Source of the DNA: Ruminococcaceae bacterium UBA1405
GTDB taxonomy: Bacteria; Bacillota; Clostridia; Oscillospirales; Ruminococcaceae
Direction of reading: 5' to 3'
Assembly (NCBI GenBank): GCA_002305685.1
Contig: DBQB01000052.1
Coordinates: forward strand, 1-35,225
DNA length: 35,225 bases
Below, one piece after another: positions 1 through 8,056 of this stretch (positions are counted from its first letter, which is position 1; each line of letters opens with the position of its first letter). Below the pieces are notes generated by a model. It searched no databases. It had not been told where the DNA came from and was given only the letters and a program-made list of their open reading frames with translations. Position numbers and translations under genes: made by a program.

Positions 1-81
1 ATATACCTAACGGAAGGGCCGGAAGGCTTTGCAGTAGAGCGACGTGGCCGTGGAAGTAAGGGTCGTCCCAAGAAACTGCCG
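1..81 (+). mobile_element. IS3-family transposase OrfA fragment, truncated at both ends
   Basis: Frame 1 from the first base reads IYLTEGPEGFAVERRGRG and then SKGRPKKLP. This resembles the basic, Arg/Gly-rich segment after the helix-turn-helix of IS3-family OrfA proteins, where an ERRGRGSKGRPxKL-like motif is common. The resemblance stops at about position 81; the frame then runs through permease DNA to a TAG at 112-114. The fragment enters from the left edge, so its start is unseen, and no IS terminal repeat is visible at the inner end. It is therefore internal IS sequence joined directly to the permease gene. I infer a deletion/rearrangement through an IS copy, or a chimeric assembly join at a repeat. 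The family call is from memory of the motif. Confidence 0.55.
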
Positions 82-514
82 ACAGCCGTTTCCAAAGGAC
101 CGCAACGGCAATAGAACCGCCGATCAATGAGGGCAGATAATATGCAGCTCGATAAAAACTGGTCAATCTTGTTTGTTTCACTAAAATAAGGGCAACAATC
201 AGTGCAAAAATCAATCGCAGTGGTACCGCAACGACAACATATTTGATTGTCACAAAAAAGGATTTCCAAAATTTGGGGTCATCTGTGAACATTTCTATGT
301 AATTTTTCAGTCCAACAAATTGAGCTGGGCTTAAGATATCATATTCGGTAAAGGAAAGGTAGAGCGAACTCACCATTGGGACCAAGGTAAATGTCAAAAA
401 GCCGATGATAAACGGAGCGAGAAATACATACCCACAAAATAGATCGCTACCAACCAATTTCTGCCTTAGGGTTTTGCGCACAGATCTCCCTGATATGTTT
501 TGCTTTTTTTGCAT
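1..514 (-). CDS. Sugar ABC transporter permease (UgpA/LacF type), partial and probably broken
   Basis: Read leftward from ATG at 514-512, preceded at 9 bases by AGGAGGTGA. The protein starts MQKKQNISGRSVRKTLRQK and has a first membrane segment around residues 24-50 (FLAPFIIGFLTFTLVPMV), the typical LSFTEYD and FVGLKNYIEMF region of MalF/UgpA-like permeases, and a second segment around residues 90-112. Homology proceeds normally to AVAVLWKRL and then stops at about position 83. The frame stays open to the window edge, but the residues after WKRL (SAVSWDDPYF) do not fit the family, because this DNA is IS3 OrfA sequence on the other strand. The gene lies 99 bases downstream of its sugar-binding protein gene. 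It is probably non-functional if the junction is real. Confidence 0.75.
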   Translation of the reverse strand, partial: MQKKQNISGRSVRKTLRQKLVGSDLFCGYVFLAPFIIGFLTFTLVPMVSSLYLSFTEYDILSPAQFVGLKNYIEMFTDDPKFWKSFFVTIKYVVVAVPLRLIFALIVALILVKQTRLTSFYRAAYYLPSLIGGSIAVAVLWKRLSAVSWDDPYFHGHVALLQSLPALPLGI

Positions 515-538
515 CAAAAGAGGTCACCTCCTGAAAAT

Positions 539-577
539 CCCGGCTTTGCAGTTAATGATAACCTTCGCAAAGCCGGG
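539..577 (-). repeat. Stem-loop between binding-protein and permease genes
   Basis: An 11-bp perfect inverted repeat (CCCGGCTTTGC / GCAAAGCCGGG) with a 17-base loop lies between the binding-protein stop (614) and the permease ribosome binding site. Read on the minus strand it is followed only by a short ATTTTC, so it is more likely a processing or partial-termination hairpin than a full terminator. Such hairpins commonly keep binding protein in excess over permease. Confidence 0.6.
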
Positions 578-613
578 AACCGTTCCATTCAGATAAAAAA
601 CGAAAAGAAATGA

Positions 614-2001
614 TTAGTTCTTCTCAGCAAGTATTTTATTGGCACCATCGATGATTTTTTCAGCAGCTTGAGCAGGGGTGATCATGCCATAGTACATTTC
701 CGCCAAGCAATCGTTGATATGGGTGGTAACCTCATCGGAACCGTTGGGAGATCGGAATTTGTAGGAGACACTCTGCAAACCGGAAACCTTATCTACAAAG
801 GAAAATACATCTTTGGTGATTTGGGTAGCATCCTCCGCTTCGGAAAGCATGGTGCGGATATCCGGATTGATCGAGACGCCCCGCTCGCTTCCCAGCACCT
901 GATTGCATTCTTCAGAGTTGACAACCCAGTTTACAAAGGCAACGCTTTCATCAGGACTTGCTGTATTTGCATTGATGGCCCAGTTCATCGAACCACGAAT
1001 ATACAAGGGGTTTTGAGAACCGTTGGATGCAATGGGACAGGAGAAGATTTTAATATCTCTTCCCGCATAGCCAACAGCTGCCTCCAGTTCGTTAGACCAG
1101 TGGATACGCAGCCAAGTTTCTCCTTTGGAAAAAGGATCATCTCCCCACACTTCACCTACATAACTATCATAGGTAGGAGTCAGCCCATCCTGCATCAACC
1201 GGTAATCCATCTCCAGCAGCGGCTGTAGCTGTTCTGCGGTCATAAGGAAGGATTTCATGTCATCGGTATATGTCTGCGTTCCAAAATTGCGTACATAGGA
1301 ATACATTATAATCGTTTCTCCATTGACCAATAGATCCGCTTTTTTCCCAGTTTTGGCATAGACATCCCGTACAACCTGCTCATAGTCTTCATAAGTCCAA
1401 GTAGTATCGTCCACGGTAACGCCCGATTCTTCCAAAACCGCAGGATCATAGTGAATTCCCAGGGCGTTTGATCCAGCATTGATGCCATAGATCAAACCAT
1501 TATCATCGCGCGTATAATCGCCAAAAGTATTCATTGCGGATTCGTGTACATAGAGTGCGCCGCTGTCAATATAGTCGTTCAAAGGCAGCAGCAGGTCTCT
1601 AGCCGCATATTCCTGGGTTCTTGCTTCATTAAACTGCATCACATCGGCCAATGTGCCGACAGCCGCTTGGGTAGCCAGCTTTTCCCAATAGGCGTCGAAC
1701 TGTAAAAATTCCGGCTCGATGGTGATATTGGGATGCTCGCTCATGTACATTTCGATAATCTCTGAGGTTTGAGTATTTCGCACATCGTTTCCCCACCAGG
1801 CAAAGCGCGAAGTGTTACAGAGGAGTCCGTTGACGCAGATGAGGATTCTGCGGACGCCTGTGTGCTGGAAGAGGATGCACTTGTCTCTGCATTGGATGTG
1901 GACGATGCTGCAGACGAAGAGGAGGATGACGTAGCATTGGAACAAGCGGATGCTGAAATCAACATGGAAAAAGCCAAAACGCCGCTGATCAGTTTTTTCA
2001 T
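614..2001 (-). pseudogene. Sugar ABC transporter substrate-binding lipoprotein, frameshifted
   Basis: The start is ATG at 2001-1999 behind AAAGGAGAG. The first part (2001 to about 1809) encodes a lipoprotein signal, MKKLISGVLAFSMLISASAC, and a Ser/Ala/Thr-rich linker ending in SSVTLR. The family sequence continues in another frame as FAWWGNDVRNTQTSEIIEMY, with the rest of an extracellular solute-binding family 1 fold running to the TAA at 614. The frames separate at 1805-1809, where the minus strand reads CTTCGCGCTTTGCC; removing one GC restores LRFAWWG. This is a 2-base insertion by dinucleotide duplication. Without it the product would be about 461 residues. It is either a decaying gene, consistent with the broken neighbouring permease, or a sequencing error. 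Confidence 0.8.
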
Positions 2002-2074
2002 TTCTTTCTCTCCTTTTACGATGATTTTTTAAGAAAATCAAGCGAAAAATGGGAGATCCAAATTTCTCATAGAT

Positions 2075-2103
2075 ACTATAGCATTTATAAATATGACCTA
2101 ACA
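2075..2103 (-). promoter_or_regulatory. Sigma-A promoter of the sugar-binding protein gene
   Basis: On the minus strand TGTTAG and TATAGT are separated by 17 bases, with TGC directly before the -10 (extended -10). The start codon is about 75 bases downstream. Confidence 0.5.
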
Positions 2104-2282
2104 GTGAAAAAAGCCACTTGTTCATCAAAAAAAGTTACTTTAGGTGAATAAAATTATACAAATTATCCAAAAGGGTTGAGGCTTATCTATACCGCTTGAG
2201 AACGGTGATAGACAAATTTTTGTTGCATCTAACTTCTGTCATGTTTTTCCCCCAAGCATTTTTTGTTGTTTTGGGGAGAAAG

Positions 2283-2311
2283 TTGACCTTCCCATGCAGC
2301 TATGCTACAAT
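2283..2311 (+). promoter_or_regulatory. Sigma-A promoter of the M20 amidohydrolase
   Basis: TTGACC at 2283-2288, a 17-base spacer and TACAAT at 2306-2311, with TG one base before the -10 (extended -10). It lies about 75 bases before the start at 2386. The rest of the 2002-2385 gap is AT-rich and holds the opposing promoter and a weak inverted repeat at 2186-2212. Confidence 0.75.
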
Positions 2312-2385
2312 AAAAATAATGTCTTTACAGGAAAATCCAATGTTTCCGATGGACTGATTTTATTACATAAAGGAGGACTATTCTT

Positions 2386-3546
2386 ATGGACTTTAAGGCA
2401 ATGGCACAGGCCGTACAGGAAGATGTAGTAGCGTTCCGCCGCGATCTTCATGCATACCCTGAGGCAAGCTTTCAGGAATTCCGCACTACCGATCAGATTG
2501 CGAAGGAAATGGACAAACTGGGGATTCCCTACCGCCGGTTCGATCCTACCGGCCTTATCGCAGAGATCAAAGGCGGGAAGCCTGGCAAGACCATCGCCCT
2601 TCGGGCGGATATCGATGCGCTGAGCATCACCGAAAAAACCGATCTTCCCTTTGCTTCCAAAAATGAGGGCTTTATGCACGCTTGCGGTCATGACACCCAT
2701 GCCGCGATGCTGGTAGGCGCCGCCAAGGTGCTGATGCAGATCAAGGATCAGCTTTGCGGTACCGTAAAGCTGTTGTTCCAGCCCGCCGAGGAAGTAGGCG
2801 GCGGCGCCAAGATGGTGGTTGCGCAGCATGGAATGGACGGTGTGGATTTTGTGTTCGGAATTCATATTGGCGCTCCCATGGAGGTTGGTACCGTTTCGAT
2901 GATGGCGGGAGCCAGCTCTGCTGCTACCGACCGGATTGTCATCAAGGTAACCGGCAAAGCTACCCACGGCGCACGGCCTGAAAATGGTGTGGATGCTACC
3001 GTTGCTGCCGCAGCTATTGTTATGAACCTTCAGACGATTGTCAGCCGGGAGGTTCCCGCTGCCACACCGCTGGTGGTTACCATCGGAAGTTTCCACTCGG
3101 GTTCTCGTTTTAACATTGTTTCCGGCGAAGCGGTATTGGAGGGAACCATCCGCAGCTATGACGTAGAGCTGCATCATCAGCTGCCGTCCATTGTGGAGCG
3201 GGTGGTTAAGAATACCGCTGCTGCTTACCGCTGCGAGGCGCAGGTGCAGTATGATATGCTCACCGAGGTGCTGGTCAACGACGCCGAGAGCATTGATCTG
3301 GTTCGCAAATCTGCCGCCAAGGTTGTAGACGATCCCTCTCTGGTCAGACAGGGACAGCCCGGTATGGGCGGAGAGGACTTCTCTGAATATACCGTTTTGA
3401 CCAAAGGCGCCTTTGCCCGTCTGGGCGGCGGCGGTCCTTTCCCCAACCACAGTGATTATGTGGTGTTTGATGAGAGCAGCTTCCCCACCGGGGTGGCGCT
3501 GCACTGCCAGGTTGTCTGGGATTTCCTCAACGGGGAAAACGCTTAA
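2386..3546 (+). CDS. M20 family amidohydrolase (HipO/YxeP-like N-acyl-amino-acid hydrolase)
   Basis: A 386-residue cytoplasmic metallopeptidase-fold enzyme of the usual family length. The family hydrolyses N-acyl or N-carbamoyl amino acids (hippurate, N-acetyl amino acids, indole-3-acetyl amino acids). Visible motifs are RRDLHAYPEASF near residue 18, RADIDAL at 73-79, metal-binding HACGHDTH (98-105, with Cys100 and His102), GTVKLLFQPAEE with the Glu135-Glu136 catalytic/metal pair, GIHIGAPM (His160), and C-terminal MGGEDFS. There is no signal peptide. AGGAGG stands 12 bases before the ATG. It is a single-gene unit with its own promoter and terminator. The downstream FadR-type regulator and the peptide/acyl-amino-acid genes further right suggest scavenging of acylated amino acids. 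The exact substrate cannot be read from sequence. Confidence 0.9.
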   Translation: MDFKAMAQAVQEDVVAFRRDLHAYPEASFQEFRTTDQIAKEMDKLGIPYRRFDPTGLIAEIKGGKPGKTIALRADIDALSITEKTDLPFASKNEGFMHACGHDTHAAMLVGAAKVLMQIKDQLCGTVKLLFQPAEEVGGGAKMVVAQHGMDGVDFVFGIHIGAPMEVGTVSMMAGASSAATDRIVIKVTGKATHGARPENGVDATVAAAAIVMNLQTIVSREVPAATPLVVTIGSFHSGSRFNIVSGEAVLEGTIRSYDVELHHQLPSIVERVVKNTAAAYRCEAQVQYDMLTEVLVNDAESIDLVRKSAAKVVDDPSLVRQGQPGMGGEDFSEYTVLTKGAFARLGGGGPFPNHSDYVVFDESSFPTGVALHCQVVWDFLNGENA

Positions 3547-3598
3547 GCTCTGTGCCGTATGATACGGTTGGTTTGATATTGGTGTAAATTGGATGATT

Positions 3599-3640
3599 GC
3601 GCACCCTTCCGGCAGCTGCTGCGGGGAGGGTGCGCTTTTT
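3599..3640 (+). terminator. Rho-independent terminator after the amidohydrolase
   Basis: GCGCACCC pairs with GGGTGCGC, with further pairing inside through TTCC/GGGGA and GCAGC/GCTGC, followed by TTTTT at 3636-3640. Confidence 0.8.
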
Positions 3641-3682
3641 GGATGGAACCAGAGGCGGAAAAGGCTGAACAGAAGAAAGCGT

Positions 3683-3716
3683 TTGCGTTTTTCCTATATT
3701 TCTCTTATAATATAAG
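3683..3716 (+). promoter_or_regulatory. GntR-gene promoter with palindrome over the -10
   Basis: TTGCGT (3683-3688), a 17-base spacer and TATAAT (3706-3711). The -10 lies inside a 13-base palindrome, CTTATA-A-TATAAG (3704-3716), a plausible autoregulatory operator. AT-rich palindromes can occur by chance. Confidence 0.5.
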
Positions 3717-3797
3717 ATACTGAGAAATTGTCTTGTCAGGCGAACTGCAACGGCGGCTCGTCAGCGGATGACCAAATGAAAGATACAGGTGAATGCT

Positions 3798-4481
3798 ATG
3801 AGGAAAGAGAAGCGTCTGTCCGACAGTGTAGCGGATGATATTTTGACGATGATCACCATCGAAAAGCGTTTCCGGCCGGGAGATAAGCTGCCCAATGAAA
3901 ATGAACTCTCTCAAGCGCTGGAGATCAGCCGTACCACTTTGCGGGAAGCCATACGTATTTTGGCGACCAACGGCATTTTGGAGATACAGCGCGGCAGAGG
4001 AACCTTTGTCTCCAAGACGCTGGATACCACCCAAGCAAAGACGCTGGAACCTCTGGCAGCGGCTAAGATGACTGCCAAGGATTTGTATGAGATGCGCCTG
4101 ATCTTTGAGCCGGAAGCCGCTTATCTGGCAACCCTCCGGGCAAGCGAGCTGGAGCGCAAACGGATTGTAAGTCTGGGAAAACAGGTGGAGGCCAAAATTC
4201 TCAGCGGCGCCGACCGCACCAATGTGGAGCAGGCATTCCATAAATCCATCGCCAAGGCTACCCACAATGAGTTTATGAATCAGCTGATGCCGGTGATCTA
4301 TAAAGCCATCGACAAGGGTGTAATTCTTTCGGAAAGCAATCCTCAGGTTGCCCAATCTACCCTCACCGATCATCGTACCATCATGGAATTTCTGGAGGCG
4401 GGAAATGCTGAAGGAGCACGCAGCGCCATGAAGATTCATATTCTTCACGCCATCCAGCAGCTGGGATTGCTGGACGGTTGA
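3798..4481 (+). CDS. GntR-family transcriptional regulator, FadR subfamily (FCD domain)
   Basis: A 227-residue DNA-binding repressor/activator. Residues 6-72 form the GntR winged helix (PGDKLPNENELSQALEISRT, then TLREAIRILATNGILE and the wing RGRGTFV). Residues about 93-220 form an all-helical FCD ligand domain with His148, His192 and His214 spaced like the metal-binding histidines of FCD proteins. I chose the ATG at 3798 because AGGTG lies 6 bases before it; an in-frame GTG at 3789 has no comparable site. FCD regulators often sense organic or amino-acid-derived acids. The gene follows the M20 hydrolase in the same direction but behind a terminator and its own promoter. Control of that hydrolase is plausible but unproven. 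Confidence 0.88.
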   Translation: MRKEKRLSDSVADDILTMITIEKRFRPGDKLPNENELSQALEISRTTLREAIRILATNGILEIQRGRGTFVSKTLDTTQAKTLEPLAAAKMTAKDLYEMRLIFEPEAAYLATLRASELERKRIVSLGKQVEAKILSGADRTNVEQAFHKSIAKATHNEFMNQLMPVIYKAIDKGVILSESNPQVAQSTLTDHRTIMEFLEAGNAEGARSAMKIHILHAIQQLGLLDG

Positions 4482-4490
4482 GCCGATGCA

Positions 4491-4534
4491 AATCAAAAGA
4501 GCTGGCAGCCATTGCACTGCCAGCTCTTTTGATT
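4491..4534. terminator. Bidirectional terminator between convergent genes
   Basis: An 18-bp perfect stem with an 8-base loop (4509-4516). AAAAGAGCTGGCAG pairs with CTGCCAGCTCTTTT. A-rich and T-rich flanks let it stop both the regulator gene (plus) and the bcp operon (minus). Confidence 0.85.
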
Positions 4535-4544
4535 GTCGTAAGCT

Positions 4545-5006
4545 TTATCTCTGCTGGAGATATTCCAGCGCCTGGGTGGGATTCAGATCGGGTTTCACCT
4601 TTTCCCAGGCCTGTTCGATGACGCCGTTGGCGTCAATGACGTAGGTGGAACGAACCACTCCCATGCTGACCTTGCCATACATTTTCTTTTCTTTCCAGAC
4701 GTCGTAGGCTTTGATGACATCACGCTGGGGATCGGAGAGCAGCAGGAAGGTTAACCCATATTTTTCCGCAAAACGGGTATGGGAGGCCACCGAGTCGGCG
4801 CTGATTCCCAGTATCACAGCGCCCTGGGCTGCAATGGCCTGCTGGAGCTCCTGAAAGGAGCAGGCCTGACGGGTACATCCCGGAGTGTTGTCCCGGGGAT
4901 AAAAATACAGCACCACCCGTTTCCCAGAAAACTGGGAGAGGGAAACGTCATCCCCATTTTGATTTTTCAGCGTAAAGTCCGGAGCCTTGGTTCCGATAGA
5001 CAACAT
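4545..5006 (-). CDS. bcp: Bcp-type thioredoxin-dependent peroxiredoxin (PrxQ family)
   Basis: A 153-residue cytoplasmic peroxidase that reduces H2O2 and organic hydroperoxides with thioredoxin as donor. The thioredoxin-fold core starts APDFTLKNQNG. The active-site segment FYPRDNTPGCTRQACSF carries peroxidatic Cys44 and resolving Cys49, the atypical 2-Cys spacing of Bcp. Length is normal. The start is ATG at 5006-5004 behind GGAAG; the reading frame stays open upstream, but that part lies over the MATE gene in another frame. It sits 26 bases after the MATE stop, so the two are probably co-transcribed. In an anaerobe it fits oxygen/peroxide defence. Confidence 0.93.
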   Translation of the reverse strand: MLSIGTKAPDFTLKNQNGDDVSLSQFSGKRVVLYFYPRDNTPGCTRQACSFQELQQAIAAQGAVILGISADSVASHTRFAEKYGLTFLLLSDPQRDVIKAYDVWKEKKMYGKVSMGVVRSTYVIDANGVIEQAWEKVKPDLNPTQALEYLQQR

Positions 5007-5032
5007 AACAGATCTTCCTTTCCACGTTTGGT

Positions 5033-6397
5033 TTATTGCGGTGTCGCTTTGCCCTGACGCAGCAGTCGATGCAGCGAGAGGTAGAACACCGTCATCAAAA
5101 TCACTTCCGCGCCCAACCAGGCCAGTATCTCGGCAAAGTAGATGCCTTTTTGCCCGATGATCTGGGGCAGGATTATGGCGGCCCCCACCCGCATGATAAG
5201 TTCCGCAATGCCAGAGATCATCGGCACGATGGTGTTGCCCAGCCCCTGAAGGGCGGAGCGATAGACATACAGCAGATACAGCACAAAGAGCATGGAGCAC
5301 ATATAGCACAAATAGGTGTAGGCGATGGTGAGCACCTGTTCTACCTCCGACGGGGTGCCGGAGATAAACAGCATCAGCACATTGCGCCCGAAAAGAATCA
5401 TGACTGCTGAGATGGTCAGAGCGGTGGCAATGGCCATGATGACGGCGCTGCGGGCGCCGGTTTTGATTCGCTCATACTTTTTGGCTCCGTAGTTTTGTCC
5501 GGTATAGGTGGCCATGGAGAAACCGAAGGAGGTTGCAGCCACTTCCAACACACCGTAAAGTTTGTTGGTGGCGGTGAAACCGGCGACAAACAGGATACCA
5601 AAACCGTTGACCACATACTGTACCGCCAGCCCTCCTACCGAGATGATGACGTTTTGAAAACAGATGGGGATACCCATGGTAAAGAGCTGCCGGGCGGTAC
5701 GTTTTTCCACCCGCCAATCCTCCCGATTCATCTGCAATACTGGTATCCGGCGCAGCGCCAGAATACAGAACCCGAAGGAACAGGCCTGGGCGATTACGGT
5801 GGCTACTGCTGCTCCTATAACCCCCCAGTGAAACACCACTACAAACAACAGATCCAGCACAATATTGACAAAGGACGCTACAATCATGGCAAACAGAGGG
5901 GTACGGCTGTCTCCCATGGCCCGAAGGATAGCTGCTGCGGTGTTGTAGGCGGTATAGGCGATCAGTCCTCCGAACAAAACCCGCATATAACTCAGGGAAA
6001 GCCCCATGATGTTTTGCGGGGTATTGAGCAGTATGAGCAGCGGTTTGACGCCCAGCAGGCTGATACCGGTTACCACCGCCGCGATCAACAGAGCCAGCAG
6101 TGCGGACATACTCACCGATTTGCGCAGTTCGTCCCAATTTTCGGCCCCGAACCGCTGGGAAATGATGATGGAAAATCCCTGGGTAAAGCCGGTAACGGTT
6201 CCCTGCACCAGCCAGTTGATCCATTCACAGACGCCCAGGGCGGCCAACGCTTCCACCTCTACCACCTGTCCCACGATGATGGTGTCCACCATGGTGTACA
6301 TCTGCTGGAACACGTTTCCCAGCATCAGCGGCAGGGCAAAGAAAAAGATGAGTCCCGCCGGTTTGCCGGAAGTCATCTCACGTACACGCGCTGCCAT
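5033..6397 (-). CDS. MATE family efflux transporter (NorM/DinF-like)
   Basis: A 454-residue inner-membrane protein with about 12 hydrophobic segments in two similar halves. MATE proteins export cationic drugs or metabolites in exchange for Na+ or H+. Family-typical stretches are FFALPLMLGNVFQQMYTMVD near the N-terminus, ALGVCEWINWLVQGT, GFTQGFSIIISQRFGA, YTAYNTAAAILRAMGDSRTP and YVYRSALQGLGNT. The start is ATG at 6397-6395, 8 bases after AGGAGG; a longer in-frame start at 6418 would place that site inside the coding region. It heads an operon with bcp. The substrate cannot be predicted. Confidence 0.9.
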   Translation of the reverse strand: MAARVREMTSGKPAGLIFFFALPLMLGNVFQQMYTMVDTIIVGQVVEVEALAALGVCEWINWLVQGTVTGFTQGFSIIISQRFGAENWDELRKSVSMSALLALLIAAVVTGISLLGVKPLLILLNTPQNIMGLSLSYMRVLFGGLIAYTAYNTAAAILRAMGDSRTPLFAMIVASFVNIVLDLLFVVVFHWGVIGAAVATVIAQACSFGFCILALRRIPVLQMNREDWRVEKRTARQLFTMGIPICFQNVIISVGGLAVQYVVNGFGILFVAGFTATNKLYGVLEVAATSFGFSMATYTGQNYGAKKYERIKTGARSAVIMAIATALTISAVMILFGRNVLMLFISGTPSEVEQVLTIAYTYLCYMCSMLFVLYLLYVYRSALQGLGNTIVPMISGIAELIMRVGAAIILPQIIGQKGIYFAEILAWLGAEVILMTVFYLSLHRLLRQGKATPQ

Positions 6398-6621
6398 TGT
6401 AAAACCTCCTTTGCGCATGGTATAATATTTCTATCCCTATGGGCGCAATCTGTTTTAAATGCGCCAGGGGAAGTAGCAACCGTTGTTCCATCCAAAAGCA
6501 ATATCATCATAACATATTTCGTACTGGATTCCTAGGGGGATACAGAATACATTCCTACGGCTGAACGGGAAAGCCGGAAAGCCTGGAGGAATGCGCGGAT
6601 CAAAGCAGAAAGGAATGGAAG

Positions 6622-7347
6622 ATGGCAAGTTGGAATCCCTGGCATGGATGCCATAAAATCAGCGCTGGCTGCGTCAACTGCTATGTCTACCGGATGGACC
6701 TCAACCATGACAGGGACAGCAGCCTGGTGCGAAAGAACAGCGATTTTGCGCTGCCGTTGCGCAAAGACCGCACAGGAAGATATCTTATAGCCCCGGGAGA
6801 GACGGTGTACACCTGTTTTACCTCCGATTTCTTTTTGGAAGATGCGGATCTATGGCGGGAGGAAGCCTGGAATATGATCCGCCTGCGCTCGGATCTACGG
6901 TTTTTTATTGTGACCAAGCGCATTCACCGGCTGGCAGATACGGTGCCGCCGGATTGGGGAAGAGGATATGAGAACGTCACCATCTGCTGTACGGTGGAGA
7001 ACCAGCAGATGGCCGATTACCGGCTTCCCATCTTTCTGGAATCCCCGGTGCGCCATAAGCAGATTATCTGTGAACCGCTTTTGGAGGAAATCTCTCTTTC
7101 CCGGTATCTGGGGGGATGGATTGAGGGCCTGAGCGCTGGAGGGGAGTCGGGCGCGGGAGCCCGCTGCTGCCGGTATGACTGGGTGCTTTCGCTGCGCCAG
7201 CAATGTTTGCGCTGCGGGGTTCCCTTTTCTTTTCATCAGACCGGCGCCCGGTTTGAGAAGGACGGGAAACTTTACCATATTCCCCGGTCTTTACAGCACC
7301 AGCAGGCCAAACGGGCGGGGATCGATCTTCCCGCGGCGGAGAGATGA
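6622..7347 (+). CDS. DUF5131 (phage Gp37/Gp68-like) three-cysteine protein
   Basis: A 241-residue protein opening with SWNPWHGCHKISAGCVNCY. Cys10, Cys17 and Cys20 form the hallmark three-cysteine motif of DUF5131, often called phage Gp37/Gp68-like. The middle holds FFIVTKRIHRL and VTICCTVENQQMADYRLPI, and later GGESGAGARCCRYDWV, all in the family order. Members are found in phages and bacteria; a metal or Fe-S role has been suggested from the cysteines, but I know of no firm biochemical function. AGAAAGGAATGGAAG precedes the ATG. It lies 63 bases upstream of a dUTPase gene and shares its terminator, so the two probably form one transcript. The pairing and the phage link hint at phage ancestry, though no other phage gene is nearby. 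Confidence 0.85.
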   Translation: MASWNPWHGCHKISAGCVNCYVYRMDLNHDRDSSLVRKNSDFALPLRKDRTGRYLIAPGETVYTCFTSDFFLEDADLWREEAWNMIRLRSDLRFFIVTKRIHRLADTVPPDWGRGYENVTICCTVENQQMADYRLPIFLESPVRHKQIICEPLLEEISLSRYLGGWIEGLSAGGESGAGARCCRYDWVLSLRQQCLRCGVPFSFHQTGARFEKDGKLYHIPRSLQHQQAKRAGIDLPAAER

Positions 7348-7410
7348 TGGGGCCGAGTACCGCCCTGTAAAGACGATCAAGTTTTTCACATCAGGAAAGG
7401 AAGAAGCAAG

Positions 7411-7926
7411 ATGCAAAGAGTTGCACAGTTTGAAAAGGTAAGCCCTTCCCGTTTTATCGAGGATTGGATGGATACCTTTGGTGGTAGTCCCAGTCAGGCC
7501 CTGGAGATTTACAGTGGCCTTATACTTCCACGGCGTGCCACTGCCGGTTCCGCCGGATATGATTTTTTTGCCCCTGCCCCTTTTACCCTTGGGCCGGGGG
7601 AGAGTATCAAAATACCCACCGGAATCCGGGTAAGGATGGAGCAGGGATGGGTGCTGAGCTGTTATCCGCGCAGTGGGCTGGGGTTTCGCTACCGCTTACA
7701 GCTCAACAACACGGTGGGGATCATTGACAGCGACTACTACGATTCGGACAACGAAGGACATATCTTCTGTAAGCTTACCAACGACACCCGGGAGGGGAAA
7801 ACGCTGCGGCTGGCTGCCGGGGAAGGATATATGCAGGGAATTTTTCTGCCGTTTGGCATTACCCAGGACGACGAGGCAACCCAAAAGCGCAACGGCGGTT
7901 TTGGAAGCACCAACCAGCGGGGTTAA
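7411..7926 (+). CDS. dut: dUTP diphosphatase (trimeric dUTPase family)
   Basis: A 171-residue enzyme that hydrolyses dUTP to dUMP and PPi, keeping uracil out of DNA. All five dUTPase motifs are present in order: AGSAGYDFFA (46-54, Asp51), PRSGLG (87-92), NNTVGIIDSDYY (99-110, catalytic Asp106), GEGYMQGIFLPFG (137-149), and the glycine-rich C-terminal arm RNGGFGSTNQRG (160-171). The protein is longer than the usual 145 residues because of an N-terminal extension of about 33 residues and an insert DSDNEGHIF after motif 3. The start ATG follows GGAAGGAAGAAG. It could be the housekeeping enzyme or a phage-derived copy. Confidence 0.92.
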   Translation: MQRVAQFEKVSPSRFIEDWMDTFGGSPSQALEIYSGLILPRRATAGSAGYDFFAPAPFTLGPGESIKIPTGIRVRMEQGWVLSCYPRSGLGFRYRLQLNNTVGIIDSDYYDSDNEGHIFCKLTNDTREGKTLRLAAGEGYMQGIFLPFGITQDDEATQKRNGGFGSTNQRG

Positions 7927-7944
7927 AAAACGGTTTCCAAAAAA

Positions 7945-7995
7945 AGGTTTCCTTTGCGGGCTGTCATGGTGACGCCGCAAAGGAAACCTCTTTTT
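7945..7995. terminator. Strong terminator after dut, probably bidirectional
   Basis: A 15-bp perfect stem (AGGTTTCCTTTGCGG / CCGCAAAGGAAACCT), with a further GTCA/TGAC pairing in the loop, is followed by CTTTTT. An A-run on the left side gives a T-run on the minus strand, so it can also end the permease gene at 8057. Confidence 0.85.
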
Positions 7996-8056
7996 ATTTG
8001 TAAATCTCATCGGGAAATCGACCAGAAGGATTGAGGGCTGTTTTTGCCTGGAAGAT

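Noticed and set aside
405..596. A 63-codon plus-strand frame near the left edge
   Set aside because: It lies opposite the permease start and its ribosome binding site, and shows no family similarity.
2186..2212. Inverted repeat TCTATaCCG / CGGtgATAGA as a terminator or operator
   Set aside because: The pairing is imperfect, no gene ends here on the plus strand, and it is not placed at either promoter.
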